64,000 nt of DNA from Acanthococcus lagerstroemiae. Lineage: Eukaryota; Arthropoda; Insecta; Hemiptera; Eriococcidae. A program made the translations under genes and the position numbers. The notes below the pieces were generated by a model. It was not told where the DNA came from and did no database searches. It was given only the letters and a program-made list of their open reading frames with translations. The stretch spans positions 40,507,574 through 40,571,573 of the forward strand of contig CM063114.1 in the NCBI GenBank assembly GCA_031841125.1, read 5' to 3'. Positions 44,020 through 55,626 of the stretch are shown in pieces. The stretch's first letter is position 1. Each line of letters begins with the position of its first letter.

Positions 44020-44895
44020 TACATGCATGTCTGGCACCGGAACACAGCACCCTATATCCCGGAAATCCCCCGAATGGGCCTGCGTCAGGATAGGGGGGAT
44101 CGCTTTGAGGTAGCTCCTGCTACCCCCATTTCCCCTTTCGCCTCTTCTCGGCGACGAATCTACGGCGTCTTATCCTTCTTCTACTTCGCTGTCGAGTTGC
44201 GCCGGATCGTCTTCTTCGTCGGTTGTTGGCAGCAGCGACGTCGTCGTCGTCGTCGTCAATGTTGGTGGGATGGCGAGTGCCGGTATTTGGCGCCTTTGTC
44301 TCTGCCACTCCAGTTCCATCTTGCGGCCCAGCGTCTTCTTGACAAAGGCAGCTGCCTGATCCCATTCCGCTCTGCTCTTCAGTATTGTCGGGACCAAGTT
44401 CTCCAGTGTACACGGCTCAACGCCCGCGTTCACCTTGCTTTCAAATGTGGCTACGTCATCTTCGACTGCGACTACCAAAATGTCATCGGCGTAGCAGATG
44501 ATGTTCACCCCTGGTGGCACTTCTGCTCGCAGGATGTCGTCAAACGCGATGTTCCACAGGAGTGGACCAAGAACTGATCCCTGTGGAACCCCGTACGACA
44601 TCTCCCGCTGCACCACGCATGTAGCAGTTTCCGCGACAATTATTCGACAACGGAAGTAGTCCTGGATAATTTCGCGTAAGTTCGCGGGTACTGATGCGTT
44701 TTCCAGCGCCTCCAATATGCGCGTCCATGGCATCGTATTGAACGAATTCTGTATGTCGAAGTTGACGGCTGCACTAAACTGGAGCTTTTGGATCGCTGTC
44801 TGCGTCAGCCTCTTCAGCTTCCCGGTGGTATCAATCGTCGATCTTCCAGCTCGGGGCCCATATTGGTTGGTGCTCAACGCGCGTCTCCGTAATAA
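44020..44895 (-). mobile_element. R1-like LINE with internal deletion, dead
   Basis: Coding sequence plus a 3' UTR (44020-44165) related to that at 14.9 kb (CCCCCTATCCTGACGCAGG). Both flanks lack a recognisable duplication. Confidence 0.75.
44170..44895 (-). pseudogene. R1-like reverse transcriptase with in-frame internal deletion
   Basis: The frame enters RT at LSTNQYGPRAGRSTIDTTGK, carries the palm motif NFDIQNSFNTMPW, GVPQGSVLGPLLWNIAFDDI and the YADD box (IICYADDILVV). It then jumps from FESKVNAG straight to LENLVPTILKSRAEWDQAAA, which aligns with the far C-terminus of the intact 38-kb protein (APDTLVPEMMKSGSSWNRVS). Roughly 300 residues (rest of RT, thumb, zinc knuckle) are lost without breaking the frame. 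The first ~25 residues of the open frame (to 44961) come from flanking DNA. The catalytic palm is present but the protein is unlikely to function. Confidence 0.8.
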
Positions 44896-45393
44896 AACGA
44901 GGGCAAAAGAAAAGCAAAAGAGAAAGAGGGTAAACGATGGGTAACCACCAAATATGCTCATGCAGAGTTTTTTATTTTATTTTATTTATTGTTATTTTTT
45001 TTTCATGAAAGCCTTTTTCCTTTGCTAAAAATTTGTATAACGTGTACTGCATACATTTACCAGGCGTGGATCCACGGAGGAGGGGGACAAAAAAAGAGGA
45101 AAAATCTGTGGGGGAGGGGAAATCTGTGAAGGAGAGGCAGCAAAAGATTTCCGCGCGCTTTTTCTTCTGCCATCTTCCTCCCCAAAATGATCATCCGGAT
45201 TCGCGCCTGCATTTACACATGATCAGTGGCGTCGTGTCTGGGTGTTCAAGGTGTTCACTACACATCCACTTAATTTTTGTCTTACAACAAAAATCCTAGA
45301 AATAAGGAAAGATTTAAATTTTGATTAAAATACAAAATATAACCTCAAAAAATTGAAAAATAGCCGGAATATTTCTCTTTGCGCTTTGCAAGG

Positions 45394-45831
45394 TTCTTAT
45401 CTTTGTCACATACTATGGTAACCACGTAGGATGTTCACTAGCAACTTAGCACACTCTCATTGGTCTGAATGCAGTGGCGTTATCTTTGTCACACTACCTA
45501 TGGGAATCCCGTAGGATGTTTACTAGCAACATTGCACACTCTCATTGGTTTTAATGCAAAGGCGTTATCTATGTCACACTTACTACGGGAATCGCGTAGG
45601 ATGTTCACTAGCAACATTGCACACTCTCATTGGTCTTAATGTAAAGGCGTTATATATGTCACACTTACTATGGGAATCGCATAGGATGTTCACTAGCAAC
45701 ATTGCACACTCTCATTGGTCTCAATGCAAAGGCGTTATCTATGTCACACTTACTATGAGAATCGCGTAGGATGTTCACTAGCAACATTGCACACTCTAGT
45801 CGGCCTTGTCGCAGTGGCATTTCCAACAAAG
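45394..45831. repeat. 84-bp tandem repeat, ~5 units
   Basis: Units begin near 45394, 45477, 45561, 45645 and 45731. Each has GCGTTATCT-TGTCACAC, CTATGGGAATCGCGTAGGAT, GTTCACTAGCAACATTGCAC and ACTCTCATTGGTCT. Homogeneity suggests recent expansion. Confidence 0.9.
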
Positions 45832-46139
45832 ACAAGTGAAACGGAGATTTCGTTAATTTAAATGGCAGGTTGTTCACCAGCAAAGATAAACGTTCCTGAA
45901 GCGCACCAAATAATTCGTTTGATTAGTACATAATAATTTACGGGTACTGCGATACAGAGCTAGATACCAATGTTTCTCTATCAAACTCACTTAAACCACC
46001 TCTTAGCTAGGTAAATATACAATTCAATTCATAACTTTTTCATGACTTTCATGACCAGTGACTTCAATTTACGACTTACATGACTCTCATGACTGGTATG
46101 TACCCTGACAGAAGTTCAAGTTCTGGGATATAAAATGCT

Positions 46140-46635
46140 TCAAGTGATATTCATTTACCCGATCGCGATCTGTCTGCACGGCGGTGAAGATACGCGAGAT
46201 GCAGCCAGCAGTCGGCCCCAAGAATGCGGAACACCATTTCCTCCCCTGTTCGACAACCGCAGACGGACTTCACGTACCTGTTGAGAACGACCGACCCGCC
46301 GCATCAGACGGAATCGCCGTCGCGGCGGTGCAAGCGAACGCGACATCACCTCGCGGCCCGGCTCGCATCATCGCGACCGCCACTATCTCCGGCGTTCACT
46401 ACTCGGCGTTTTCGAAAAAAGCGGGCGGCGAAAAAACGCGCGTACCGTACGCAAAGATCGCGTTCGCGGGACACGGAAAATCGTACGAGCGAACCGGGTA
46501 CCGAATCGCACGGCACTCGCGAGCAGACTGTACCATTTTCCGAAATTGTTTTCGCTTCAGACGCCGAAGATGCTTCGACTGATAATTTACGTTTTTTTTT
46601 CCTCTCCTCTTCTTTTCGCGAATAATTTTCGCAAA
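46140..46635 (+). promoter_or_regulatory. GC-rich island, possible promoter or 5' UTR
   Basis: CpG-rich sequence contrasts sharply with its AT-rich flanks. Overlapping ORFs of 130 codons in different frames reflect composition, not coding. It leads directly into a candidate first coding exon. Confidence 0.4.
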
Positions 46636-46816
46636 ATGCTACGACCTACGACATTCAACAACTACGAAGCTGCTACACGTCCTCGTGTAGAAGCGGCGAA
46701 TGCGGCCGCAACGGCGGGGCAGGGTTTCCCGAAAGCGGGATATCGTTCGCGGTTTCTGCTAATACCGTCGCCGAACGTGCACTGTCATCGTCTGGTTCAA
46801 TATTCTCGAAACCGAG
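46636..46816 (+). CDS. Candidate first coding exon, unknown protein
   Basis: ATG at 46636 has A at -3 (GCAAAATGC). Sixty codons follow to a consensus donor (CCGAG then GTGAGTACA at 46817), leaving phase 1. The peptide starts MLRPTTFNNYEAATRPRVEA and includes an Ala-rich patch and GYRSRFLLIPSPNVHCHRL. No family is recognised. Support comes from the GC-rich upstream island, the start context and the donor. No second exon is identified downstream; the next kilobases are repeats, so a long intron would be required. Confidence 0.3.
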
Positions 46817-47195
46817 GTGAGTACACCGGATGAAAGAAACGTGGATATCATTTCATCCACCAATATAGAAACTGGAATTTCGTTTTGCTTTCATTTTCCT
46901 AGAACATTTTTCTTTTCTTGCTTCTTTTTCTTCTTCGTGTACTTTTCGATAAACGTTTTTCAATTACAGCAATTTCGAAGAAAAATAATAAGATCCGACC
47001 ATGATAACTCAAAATTTCAAGATTTCGAGTTGAACTCAATTTTCAGCGAAGATATTTTCTTCGCTCTCGTTTACTAAAAAATGCAAGAAATCACTGACAG
47101 TGATTTGGGTGAGCTTTCAAGTTCTACCTTTTTACCGGAATTTCGGCTCCAAATCATCCAGGCTACCCGAAACGTTTTTTTTCGCTTTCATATCC

Positions 47196-47310
47196 AGGTC
47201 AATCTCCAGAAACGGAGAATATGTATTAAGATGGCACCCCCCCCCCCCAATAATACTTAGTTTGTATGCAGCAGATAATATTCAACATGTTTACAGAGCA
47301 GGCTCCCTTA
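47196..47310. repeat. Dispersed repeat, also at 50168-50300
   Basis: CTCCAGAAACGGAGAATAT, a poly-C run, ATACTT-GTTTTGTA and AATATTCAACA...TTTACAGAGCAGG occur in the same order at both places. Confidence 0.6.
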
Positions 47311-47334
47311 TATGTGTGTTATTTCGGAGTGGGG

Positions 47335-47900
47335 AGGAGACTTAAAGAAGAACTAAAGGCACATAGGAGAAGGAAAATTCAGACAGATAAACCCTGATGA
47401 AATCAAGGGGAAACTGCATCAGTACTCGTCCCTGGAGATGTGTCTTCACCGCAACAATTATGATGACAACTTACGAAGTAAATAACAATTTCGGACCTAA
47501 AATGTCTCCCATTCAGATGTCCAGGCAGAAACTACCTAGACAGAAACTAGCAGAATTGAAAATAGGGACATATGGCATGTGAGGGGCCTAGTTGGCCGTG
47601 TGTGTTGCTCTCGGAATCCGGAGGTCCCGGGATCAAGCCAACGTAACAACTCGCCAGATTTCGACCATGGCCGGTTTTTCGGCCAGAAGGGAAGAAGGCT
47701 AAGACAGCCCTAACAGCCTCCTCGACGTCTCTGAAGTAATACTTGAAAGGGCGGATTCCAGGGCTCGGGTTGAGAACAAATTAGAAAAAGAGGGCCATGG
47801 CATGTAAGGACTCTGAATGAGGTAGGCAAATTAGAAAATTTGAATACATAAATAGAAGAAAAGATTGAAATTAGATATGAGAAGTTATGAAGTGAGATGT
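47335..47900 (+). mobile_element. RTE-like LINE 5' leader and endonuclease start, split by SINE
   Basis: The leader matches that at 23.8 kb (GGGGAAACTGCATCAGTA, TCTTCACCGCAACAATTA). The coding start KIGTYGM... is cut at 47580 by a SINE and resumes at 47806 (AAGGACTCTGAATGAGGTAG), the position of the GTWNARTL motif in the 24-kb copy. Confidence 0.75.
47581..47796 (+). mobile_element. tRNA-derived SINE, complete copy 3
   Basis: The copy is bracketed by an exact 9-bp duplication ATGGCATGT (47572-47580, 47797-47805). The head is GGCCTAGTTGGCCGTGTGTG and GGTCCCGGGATCAAGCC (B box with substitutions). The body and tail match copies 1, 2 and 4, ending CAAATTAGAAAAAGAGGGCC. It fixes the element length at about 216 bp. 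Confidence 0.85.
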
Positions 47901-48109
47901 CCAGAAGAAAATTATTTCTGGACGGGGGAGTGTAGAATAATTGGTGGATGATTCTCACATTTGGGGAACGATTTGTGTCCTAACTGAATATCTCCAGAAT
48001 GGTAACACTGATTTTTTTTTTCAAAATTGGTATATGTACTACTATATGCGCATGTGAAGTTTAAAATTACTACATATTTGAAGATCATTTTATATGCAGA
48101 AACATAAAG

Positions 48110-48351
48110 GCGCGTCCACACGAACAGAAATTTGGTCGTACGACCGACGTTGCGCGACACGCAACATGTCACGGTCGTATTAGTGTGGACAGCAATGAGA
48201 TGTGTGTTGTGCGACTTGTTTGGTTGTGCGACACTGTCGTACGACCGAATTCTCGATCCGCAAAATGTCTGTCCACTTCAAAGGAAAATCGCGCGACGCA
48301 CTGTTGCGCGACCGTGTTGTGTGCAAAAAAGACCAGTGTGGACGTAAATTC
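48110..48351. mobile_element. GTCCACAC-ended MITE-like element
   Basis: The left end AGGCGCGTCCACACG faces CAGTGTGGACG at the right. TAA occurs outside both, compatible with a Harbinger-type duplication. The interior repeats GTCGTACGACC palindromes and TTGCGCGAC motifs. The ends are only partly matched. Confidence 0.5.
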
Positions 48352-48417
48352 GCACGTCGTACTGTTGGTTGACGTCTAGCCGGTGGCTTGATGGCGCCAA
48401 TGGAAGGGTGCTGCTGA

Positions 48418-48700
48418 CAGAGGCGAAACTTGACTTTCAGTTTGGGGGGTGGAGAAGGAGAATTTGCCGACAAATTTTTTTTAAACTAAAAATTTGACAA
48501 AATTTAAAAAAATATATATAAAAATTTGCCGATTTTTTATCGGAATATTTTTTAATTTAAAAAAAAAATAATAAATTACAAAAATTAGCAAACAAACATT
48601 TATAAAAAATGAAAAATTCAAATGAACAATTTCAAAATTAGCCGACTACCAAATTATTGGGGGTGTTTCAACCCCCACACCCCCTATAGTTTCGCCCCTG
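48418..48700. mobile_element. hAT-type MITE, 283 bp
   Basis: The ends are CAGAGGCGAAACTTGAC and the inverse of CAGGGGCGAAACTATAGGG. An exact 8-bp duplication GCTGCTGA lies at 48410-48417 and 48701-48708. Confidence 0.9.
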
Positions 48701-49011
48701 GCTGCTGATCCATTTCACGAAAATGAATGATGAGCACATTTGCATAGTTGCTGTCAAACGGATTGGACATGAAATGCGTGTGATTCGTGCAACAATTGTG
48801 AAATTTGGGATAAATTTTACTAATAATATCCCATATTCGGAGGTGTTATTATCACTTGCGTGTACGAAAAATTTTTAAATTGAACCCGAAAATTATTATA
48901 AAAGTTCGGCAGCATACACAGAAATTGTTTCATTTTTTGACGCGCAAGAAATACCGAAAATACATTCTGTTTCCTCTTCATGCGATTTGTGCAATTGAAT
49001 AGGTATGTGCC

Positions 49012-49197
49012 ACCGCTGGCCAACAATCTCAAAGTAACGCCGAGTCTTTCATGCGCTGGAATAGCCTCTCTCATATTGGTGTCCATTTTTGTAATTTTAG
49101 GAGCGATCATATTTAGTATTTCCTCAAAATTTGTGCTGGACATCCGAAAGAAATTCTTAAATCCTGCTCCAGATCTATATTCTAATATTATAGTAAA
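49012..49197 (-). pseudogene. HARBI1-like PIF/Harbinger nuclease N-terminal fragment
   Basis: The frame GAGFKNFFRMSSTNFEEILN continues MIAPKITKMDTNMREAIPAH and ERLGVTLRLLASG, the conserved N-terminal region of HARBI1-type nucleases (Y/FKNFLRM...FE-LL--I-P-I-K-DTNMR-AI---ERL--TLRFLA-G). A stop upstream and a shift from the frame carrying FMKDLILDDADLL precede it, and the sequence after LLASG no longer matches. The DDE catalytic part is absent. The neighbouring GTCCACAC element may be a relative, but this is not shown. Confidence 0.75.
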
Positions 49198-49599
49198 TCA
49201 GCATCATCTAGTATGAGGTCCTTCATAAAGTCAGTGGTGCTATTTTCTTTCTTGTCAAAAGACTAGAGGCCGAATCCAGAAGTGACGACGGCGTTTACTG
49301 GTAATCAAAGTAAAGAATCAGTGACTATCAAGGGAAAGTGGTTTTGCAAATTTTTTAGCCGTATTGAATAGCTCTGAGGGGTTAAACGAAGTGTCCCTCA
49401 AATTTTTGTCTTTAGCTTAGACAATGCCGCCATAAAATTCACTGGAGCCAGAAATATTAGTATTTGTCTTTTTTCGTGGTTCAACGTAAATGTGTGGCTA
49501 GGATAAGTGTGGGAACGGGTATCTACCTTGGGTTTCCCCCACTCTTTTCTCATGCGCACAGTGTTTCTCCTTATCATATCCAAAATCGAAAATTTTTCT

Positions 49600-50067
49600 T
49601 ATTGATTTAAATCGATTTTTTGTCCTTTCTCATCGATTAAGATCGATTTAAATCGATAATTCAATAATTTTTCAAGCTACGTTCTACAGAATTCTCATTT
49701 CCCTTACCTGAAGCCAGTAGCCTGCACTCCTGTAGCCTGGTAATCTGGTATTGGGAACAGAAGCCAAATATACACGAAAATGTGAAATCAGAGTTGAAAT
49801 GCTGATCATATTCTTCTCACAAACTAGCTCCGGATGATGGGAGATGACGAGATGGAACATTGTTTTCGCAATTTGCATTATTTTCAAGAGAGAAGTAAAG
49901 GTAAATACGTTCTGAACTGAAAAAGAAAAGAAACAGAAGAAAGAGTACATAAATGCATGAAGGACAATCGATTAAATCGACATCTTGAGGATCCTTATCG
50001 ATAATCGATAAGAGGCAAGCTTATCGATTTAAATCGACTTTGGATCGATTCTTTGACAGCCCTAGTT
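49600..50067 (-). mobile_element. hAT-like end with ATCGATTTAAATCGAT repeats
   Basis: The right edge, inverted, reads CTAGGGCTGTCAAAGAATCG. ATCGATTTAAATCGAT-type motifs cluster at 49620-49665 and 49965-50045. No left terminus or duplication was found. Confidence 0.45.
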
Positions 50068-50300
50068 AAAATATAGTGTCTTTTTCGTGGCCACTAGGTT
50101 TTCATTTTTGTTATTGAATTTAATTTAGTCCAGATATTTCAAAGTAATTTCTCATAATTATTTTGTACTTAGGTATCATTCTCCAGAAACTGAGAATATT
50201 AAGGCGGCATTTCTTTTTTGTTAGACTTCCCCCCTCCCCCCATCATACTTGTTTTGTAAGTAATAAATAATATTCAACAATTTTACAGAGCAGGAATACA

Positions 50301-53160
50301 AAAGTTTAGGGATGACAACTTTTGTCCACGACGATAGACATCTAGTCCATGGCGAAAGCACGATATTCACGACTACATATTAAACAGCTTCAAGAATTTC
50401 CTTTTCCCGAAAATTCTAAAAAAATGTGCTATTGCATGCGTCAGTGACTACGATCTGACACCTGAATCGTGTTCAGAGATCAAAACTATACCAGTGTTGC
50501 CATTTGTTGTGCAAAAAATCTATAAGGCACATATCTTTTCACCAGTCCAAGATTGACCACGACAGTGGACTGAAAACCCAGGTAACAAAACGTTATCCCT
50601 TTTGGAAATCTGAAGTCACTGACACCGAACCGCACCTCTTAACATATACTTGCAAACTTTCCGAACAATAATACCGCTTTACCGGGGGAAGGGGGGAAAT
50701 TGAAACAAAAATTAAAAAGAAAAAATATAATAGGTACTCAGACAAGATGGTGACATCCACAACGATGGACACCTGCCTATATTTTCCCCCATTCAGAAGA
50801 TGGTAATTGTCCTGTCCGATGAAGTGAATTGGTGGGATTTGTCGCGGATGCTATTGTGTATCCCAAAATAACTCCCCTCAACCCACAAAAAAATAAAATA
50901 AAATATCGAAAGTTAAGGTTCAAAAGTTGTTGGTAACAAAATATGCTTAGTTTTTGGAGAATGACTCATTCATACGAAATATTCTTTATACAAAATAAAA
51001 CGACCATAATTTTTTTGTTTTTCACTGTAACATAATTTTTTTTTAATTTTCGTCATTATTAATTTTTCTTGTTCTTTTATACGATTTTTTTTTCAAGTTT
51101 CAAAAGTGTCCGCAAAAATGCTCGGGCTTTACCTTTTTCTTCTTCTTTCTTTCAATTTGTAGGCATATGAAAACGCTATGAGAATTTCGTCAAAACCACA
51201 AAATTGATCATTTTGCATCAAATGAAAAGACCGAAAATTCCTAATGCCAAAAACATAAATTGCAATATTTATTTTCTTTAAAGATTCTTTCATTGATAAA
51301 TGGATGCCGGAACAATTTCTGAAATTGCCAATTAGTAAAACTTTTGTTCTACAATTACGATTTTTTAATTCAAATTTTCACTTTTTTCATTTTCGACTTT
51401 TTTTTTCAATTTTTAACCCTGCAATGGTACACTTAGTGAAAATCACTAAAATTCCTGTTCGCGGTTCTTTTGTAGCGCAGTATGAATTAAGGTACGTGAA
51501 GGACTGATGGGGCGCTCAGTACTACCTGCGATTAGGTCTTCGATAACCACCACCAGCATTATAGGGTTGGGCGTATTACAGGGGTTCCAAAAATTTTTTT
51601 AATGCGAGAGTTGTATTTTTTTTTAACGTATGTAAATGATCAAATTAATAAATATCAAATTTCAAATGGTAATTTTTGATTTTTTTTTGTCGACAAAACT
51701 GATTTTTGATTACTGTAAATTTTCATTTTCAATCAAAATATATTTGTTTTAGCTCAAAATAATGATTTGACCATATTCACCATATTTTTACTAAAGGTAG
51801 TTAGTGTTAAAAACTTATTAGTGAATTTCACTAAGTGAACCGTTTACGTTATGAAATATGTGTACGCCTGCAGGGTTAAATAAATACTGATTAATTTTAA
51901 ATAAAAATAATAGAACAAGAATTCTTCATAAACAATAAAATTCTGTTGACTCATAATTTAATCACTAATAGGGTGGAAGGAAATTTCGCTTTTTTTGACA
52001 TTTTTACTCCCAATAGCTAAATTGTAGCCAACTTTTTTTGAAATCGAAAAATTCTAAGGGGTCCCAGCCGGAGGGGGTGTAAAGTTTAACGTAAGATTTC
52101 CTACAAGAAAATCTGCAATTTTTCTTGAAACTTCCCAAAAAAAATCAAATTTGGTTGAAAAATTTGTTTGATCATGAAGAATCGTTTTTGTTAATGTGAG
52201 TGTGATAATGGCGTACTCGAAGGTCAATGAACTCTGTTGAGTTTAAAGTAAGAAGTACACTTTTTTGAACTTTAAACCTTAAAGACCACAGAATTCGAAT
52301 AAAAGCACGAAAATGATTGTTTTTTCAGAAACATTAAATTCATTTATGAAGTTTTTTGGTTAAAACTCGATTTTTAAGGCTCTACTGATGAGGCGACCTA
52401 AAAATTACAGATAATACCGTCAAGTAGGGCCCACCTTGTTGATCTTAGTTTAGGAGATACAGCCATTTTTATGAAAAATTATGAAAAACAAAACGAATAA
52501 TAGGGTTTTTAGCATTTTGTATACCTGGAAGTATGGTCTATCAGCTGGCATAGAGATCTTTTCGATTTCGCGGTTTTTCCGAGAGATAGCGCGCAAAAGG
52601 TCGTGGATGAGAAAAGGCCCACTATATCGATACCCAGTTTTTTAACGTTTTTTTCCTCCGTACGGCCGAAATATGAAAGGGACCTCTTTGTCTATACTCG
52701 TTTTACATTAATTTCAATATAAAAAGGCCCACTTTGTCTTGCACTCGTTGATGCACATTAATCGCTGTACATTGCTGCATTTTTGGGTAGACAGCATAAA
52801 ATATCGTTTTTTTCAAAGAAAAATTCTTACTCAAACTTTAAACGCGTTTTTCTCAAAACTACTATTTTTCAAACTTTGATATCAAAAATTCCTAAAAATT
52901 CAAATTTTTGACTTAAAAACCTCGGGTTTGGCTCATTGTGACCGAAATTTATCCTAATATTACCCCCTGGCCTTAACTCCATACCGACAAGGTGGGCCCT
53001 TTCGATGTGGACGTACACATATTATCTATAGTAGTGCTTTCCGAGTGGCTAAATTAATTCGTTCTTGAGATTATTTTGACTTTAACCCCTATTAATAAGG
53101 GCCTATAAGGAGCAAGGACATGAAACTTTAAAATTATTCAACTTATAGCTCCAAATACAC
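50301..53160. other. Featureless AT-rich stretch
   Basis: No ORF with a family motif. AAGGCCCACT/GGGCCCACCTTGT-like phrases recur at about 52428, 52613, 52727 and 52990 on both strands, hinting at a decayed repeat. Confidence 0.5.
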
Positions 53161-53312
53161 CGATAATAGAGTTTCTGTAGTTGTTGCATTCATTTTCGAA
53201 GTTATTTCTCTGTACCCCCCCCCCCCCCACAGATAATGGTCCATAGGAATTATGACATGAGAAATAACTTCAAAAATTAATTAAGCGATAACAGAACCCC
53301 TATTATTATCGT
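53161..53312. repeat. Imperfect hairpin around a poly-C run
   Basis: CGATAATAGAG...GAAGTTATTTCTC at 53161-53211 is inverted at about 53259-53312 (GAGAAATAACTTC...TATTATTATCG). Confidence 0.6.
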
Positions 53313-55300
53313 CTGACCGCTGATGCGATACTCGACAGGGAAGTTTCTGGGGCCTAGAGTGCAATATCTAAAGGGCCCAGACAACCCCTATTATCGATAG
53401 ACTGAAGGTTTTCCAAGGTTCATTAAAACTCACGACTACCTTGAGACTTCTTAAGAATCGTTAACACTAATGAAGTCACTTTAAGAATTCTTATTACTTT
53501 GTCACGTCTTCCAAAGGGTCACTAAAACTGGTCAAGACACTTCTACAATCTACGTCCTAACATCCCTTTAGGGTTCGATAAAACACACTTGATACTCGTA
53601 CTTCTCAGGTCTCGTCCTCTTATCGTAGCACCTCAATATAAATATAAGACTTTTAAGACTATTTATATAGCACGTAAAGACTTCAGTGTAAACTTCAAAC
53701 TTTTCAACTATGTGAATGGAAAGACATACATTGATACATACTTTCCCAATTCAAAAGTAGATCGTTCTTTCAGTTTTTTTTTTTTTTTTTTTTGTTCTTT
53801 TCCTCGAGAAAGAATACACTTTCCAGATTTACTAACTCTGCCTACATGAAAGTCATCAGAGACGGATTTAATCAGCTCGCAAAAGGATATTTACTGGCTT
53901 GGCCCCAGTCCAAGACAGCCTTTTTGGCCCCCAACAAACAATAATAAATTGTATAAAGACCCAAGACATTTTACTCGAGGACATTTGTTATACCTGTAAC
54001 TGTAAATCATATACGATTTTGAAGAGTTTAACTTCAAATTTTACTCTCAATATAATGAAAACCTGGAGGAAAACTGGTCAAAAATCGCATACAAGACGCA
54101 TTAAAAGTGAATGACACACGTCAAGGGAATGTATAAAAACGCAGCCGCGATCTGTACTCTATTTTCAGAACTATTTTGTTTTTTCGAGAAGCATGCTTCA
54201 AAATACTGACGCGGAATTTCATAAGTCGCTTGCGCGCCAAATTTTTAATATTCGCAGGGGCTCAAAATGCGGCGTTTTCGAAATTAAACTGAGCAGCAAC
54301 GTTCACCTGTGAGTTGTATCACCTCAGCCTCACTTTATTTTCCAAAATTGCTGCTTAAATTAGCAGCATGGGATTCGAATGCCACATTAATAATTTACAC
54401 ACTCGGAAACGGTGTAGCCAACGAAATCTAATTTCGGAATTCTATAACTCCTACATTACGAAGCCTGACAACAGAGCGCGCCGTTACAACTTCATGAATT
54501 GTTAATACAGCTTCACAATATCCGCGTTTCCAATTCCAAATCGTTCGTACTTAACTAAATCAGCTACAGCTCGATTAACGAAATGCCTCACTTGAGGCAG
54601 TGTATTGGACACCACGTGAGTCACACTTGGAATTTGAGGTAAAATTGAGTTCAATCCGACCCACTTTAAAGTCGAAAAAATATTTAATCAACATGTTGTG
54701 TTTATTTTTATCAGTGAGGGGAATATGGAGAAGAGAGATACATCTTCCTACTCCACCCCCCGAGGCCGGAAAAAATTAGAATTTTAGAACTTGTCAACGA
54801 CCATTTTAGACTCGAGATCTTTACATATTTTTTTGCGCGTAAGAGTCAAAATTTAAACGAAATTCTGATCCTGACTTTTATTGCTGGTTAAATTAAAACA
54901 TAAACGTGTGGACTCAACAGTTTTTTCTGCTTCCTCTTCGAGGCAAAATTTTGTACACCCAGCACTGAACGTATCCCATTCCCTTCACCACCACTACGAG
55001 AACGTATTTACACTACTGGTATCTGTGTTGTTCTCTGCAGTTGGTTTAAAAAGAAACACTGTTTTGCCTCGAATTCCATTTTCACAGTTTCTCTGCATGC
55101 TAAAAATCTACGACTCTTTTTCCCAGTAACCTAAATATAAAATTTTTACATTCACTTTTCCCCTCGATAACTACTAACTAAAAGAGATTGAGATTGGGGA
55201 TTAGTTCATGATGGAAGAAGCAGTAAGGAATGTTTTTAGAGAACATAAAATCGACATGCTAACAAGATATGGTGTTTCCTATAGAATTCAAAATTTCAGT
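53313..55300. other. Intergenic, degenerate repeats and AT-rich DNA
   Basis: AAGACT/TTAAGA-type degenerate repeats at 53390-53600 and a T run near 53777. No gene supported. Confidence 0.5.
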
Positions 55301-55307
55301 TCATTTC

Positions 55308-55626
55308 CAGAGTGGCCACTTTTTTTCATTCATGAATTTCCCTGACTTTTCCTTGATTTTTCCAGATCCACTTCTCAATTTTTTCTCAACCAGTAAGCCT
55401 ACTGGTTGAAAGTTCATAAATGAGTATTGTCGCTCAATTTTTTGGTTCAATTTCTAGTACTGTAATTTTCTACCGACAGGCAGTCAACAAAAATCGTATA
55501 TAGAACTAAACATAGGCACCCAACACCATTATACTTCTAAACCACGCAATTTTATTCAGAATTTATTTTTTGAAAATTCCTCGACTTTCCCTGAAGTCCA
55601 GTTTTTCCAGGAAAGTATCTACCCTG
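55308..55626. mobile_element. CCCTGACTTTTCC-type TIR repeat, imperfect
   Basis: CAGAGTGGCCACTTTTTTC at the left faces the inverse of CAGGGTAGATACTTTCC at the right. Both subterminal zones contain CCTGACTTTTCC/GACTTTCCCTGA. Similar sequence lies at 25.3 kb. Confidence 0.5.

Noticed and set aside
44896..44961. Hydrophobic N-terminus (FTLFLFCFSFALVL) that looks like a signal peptide on the 44-kb RT
   Set aside because: Lies beyond the 5' truncation point of the LINE and is flanking AT-rich DNA read in frame.
49684..49950. Minus-strand ORF with a donor-like CTTCAGGTAAGG
   Set aside because: No motif and no acceptor pair; it lies within an ATCGAT-rich repeat region.
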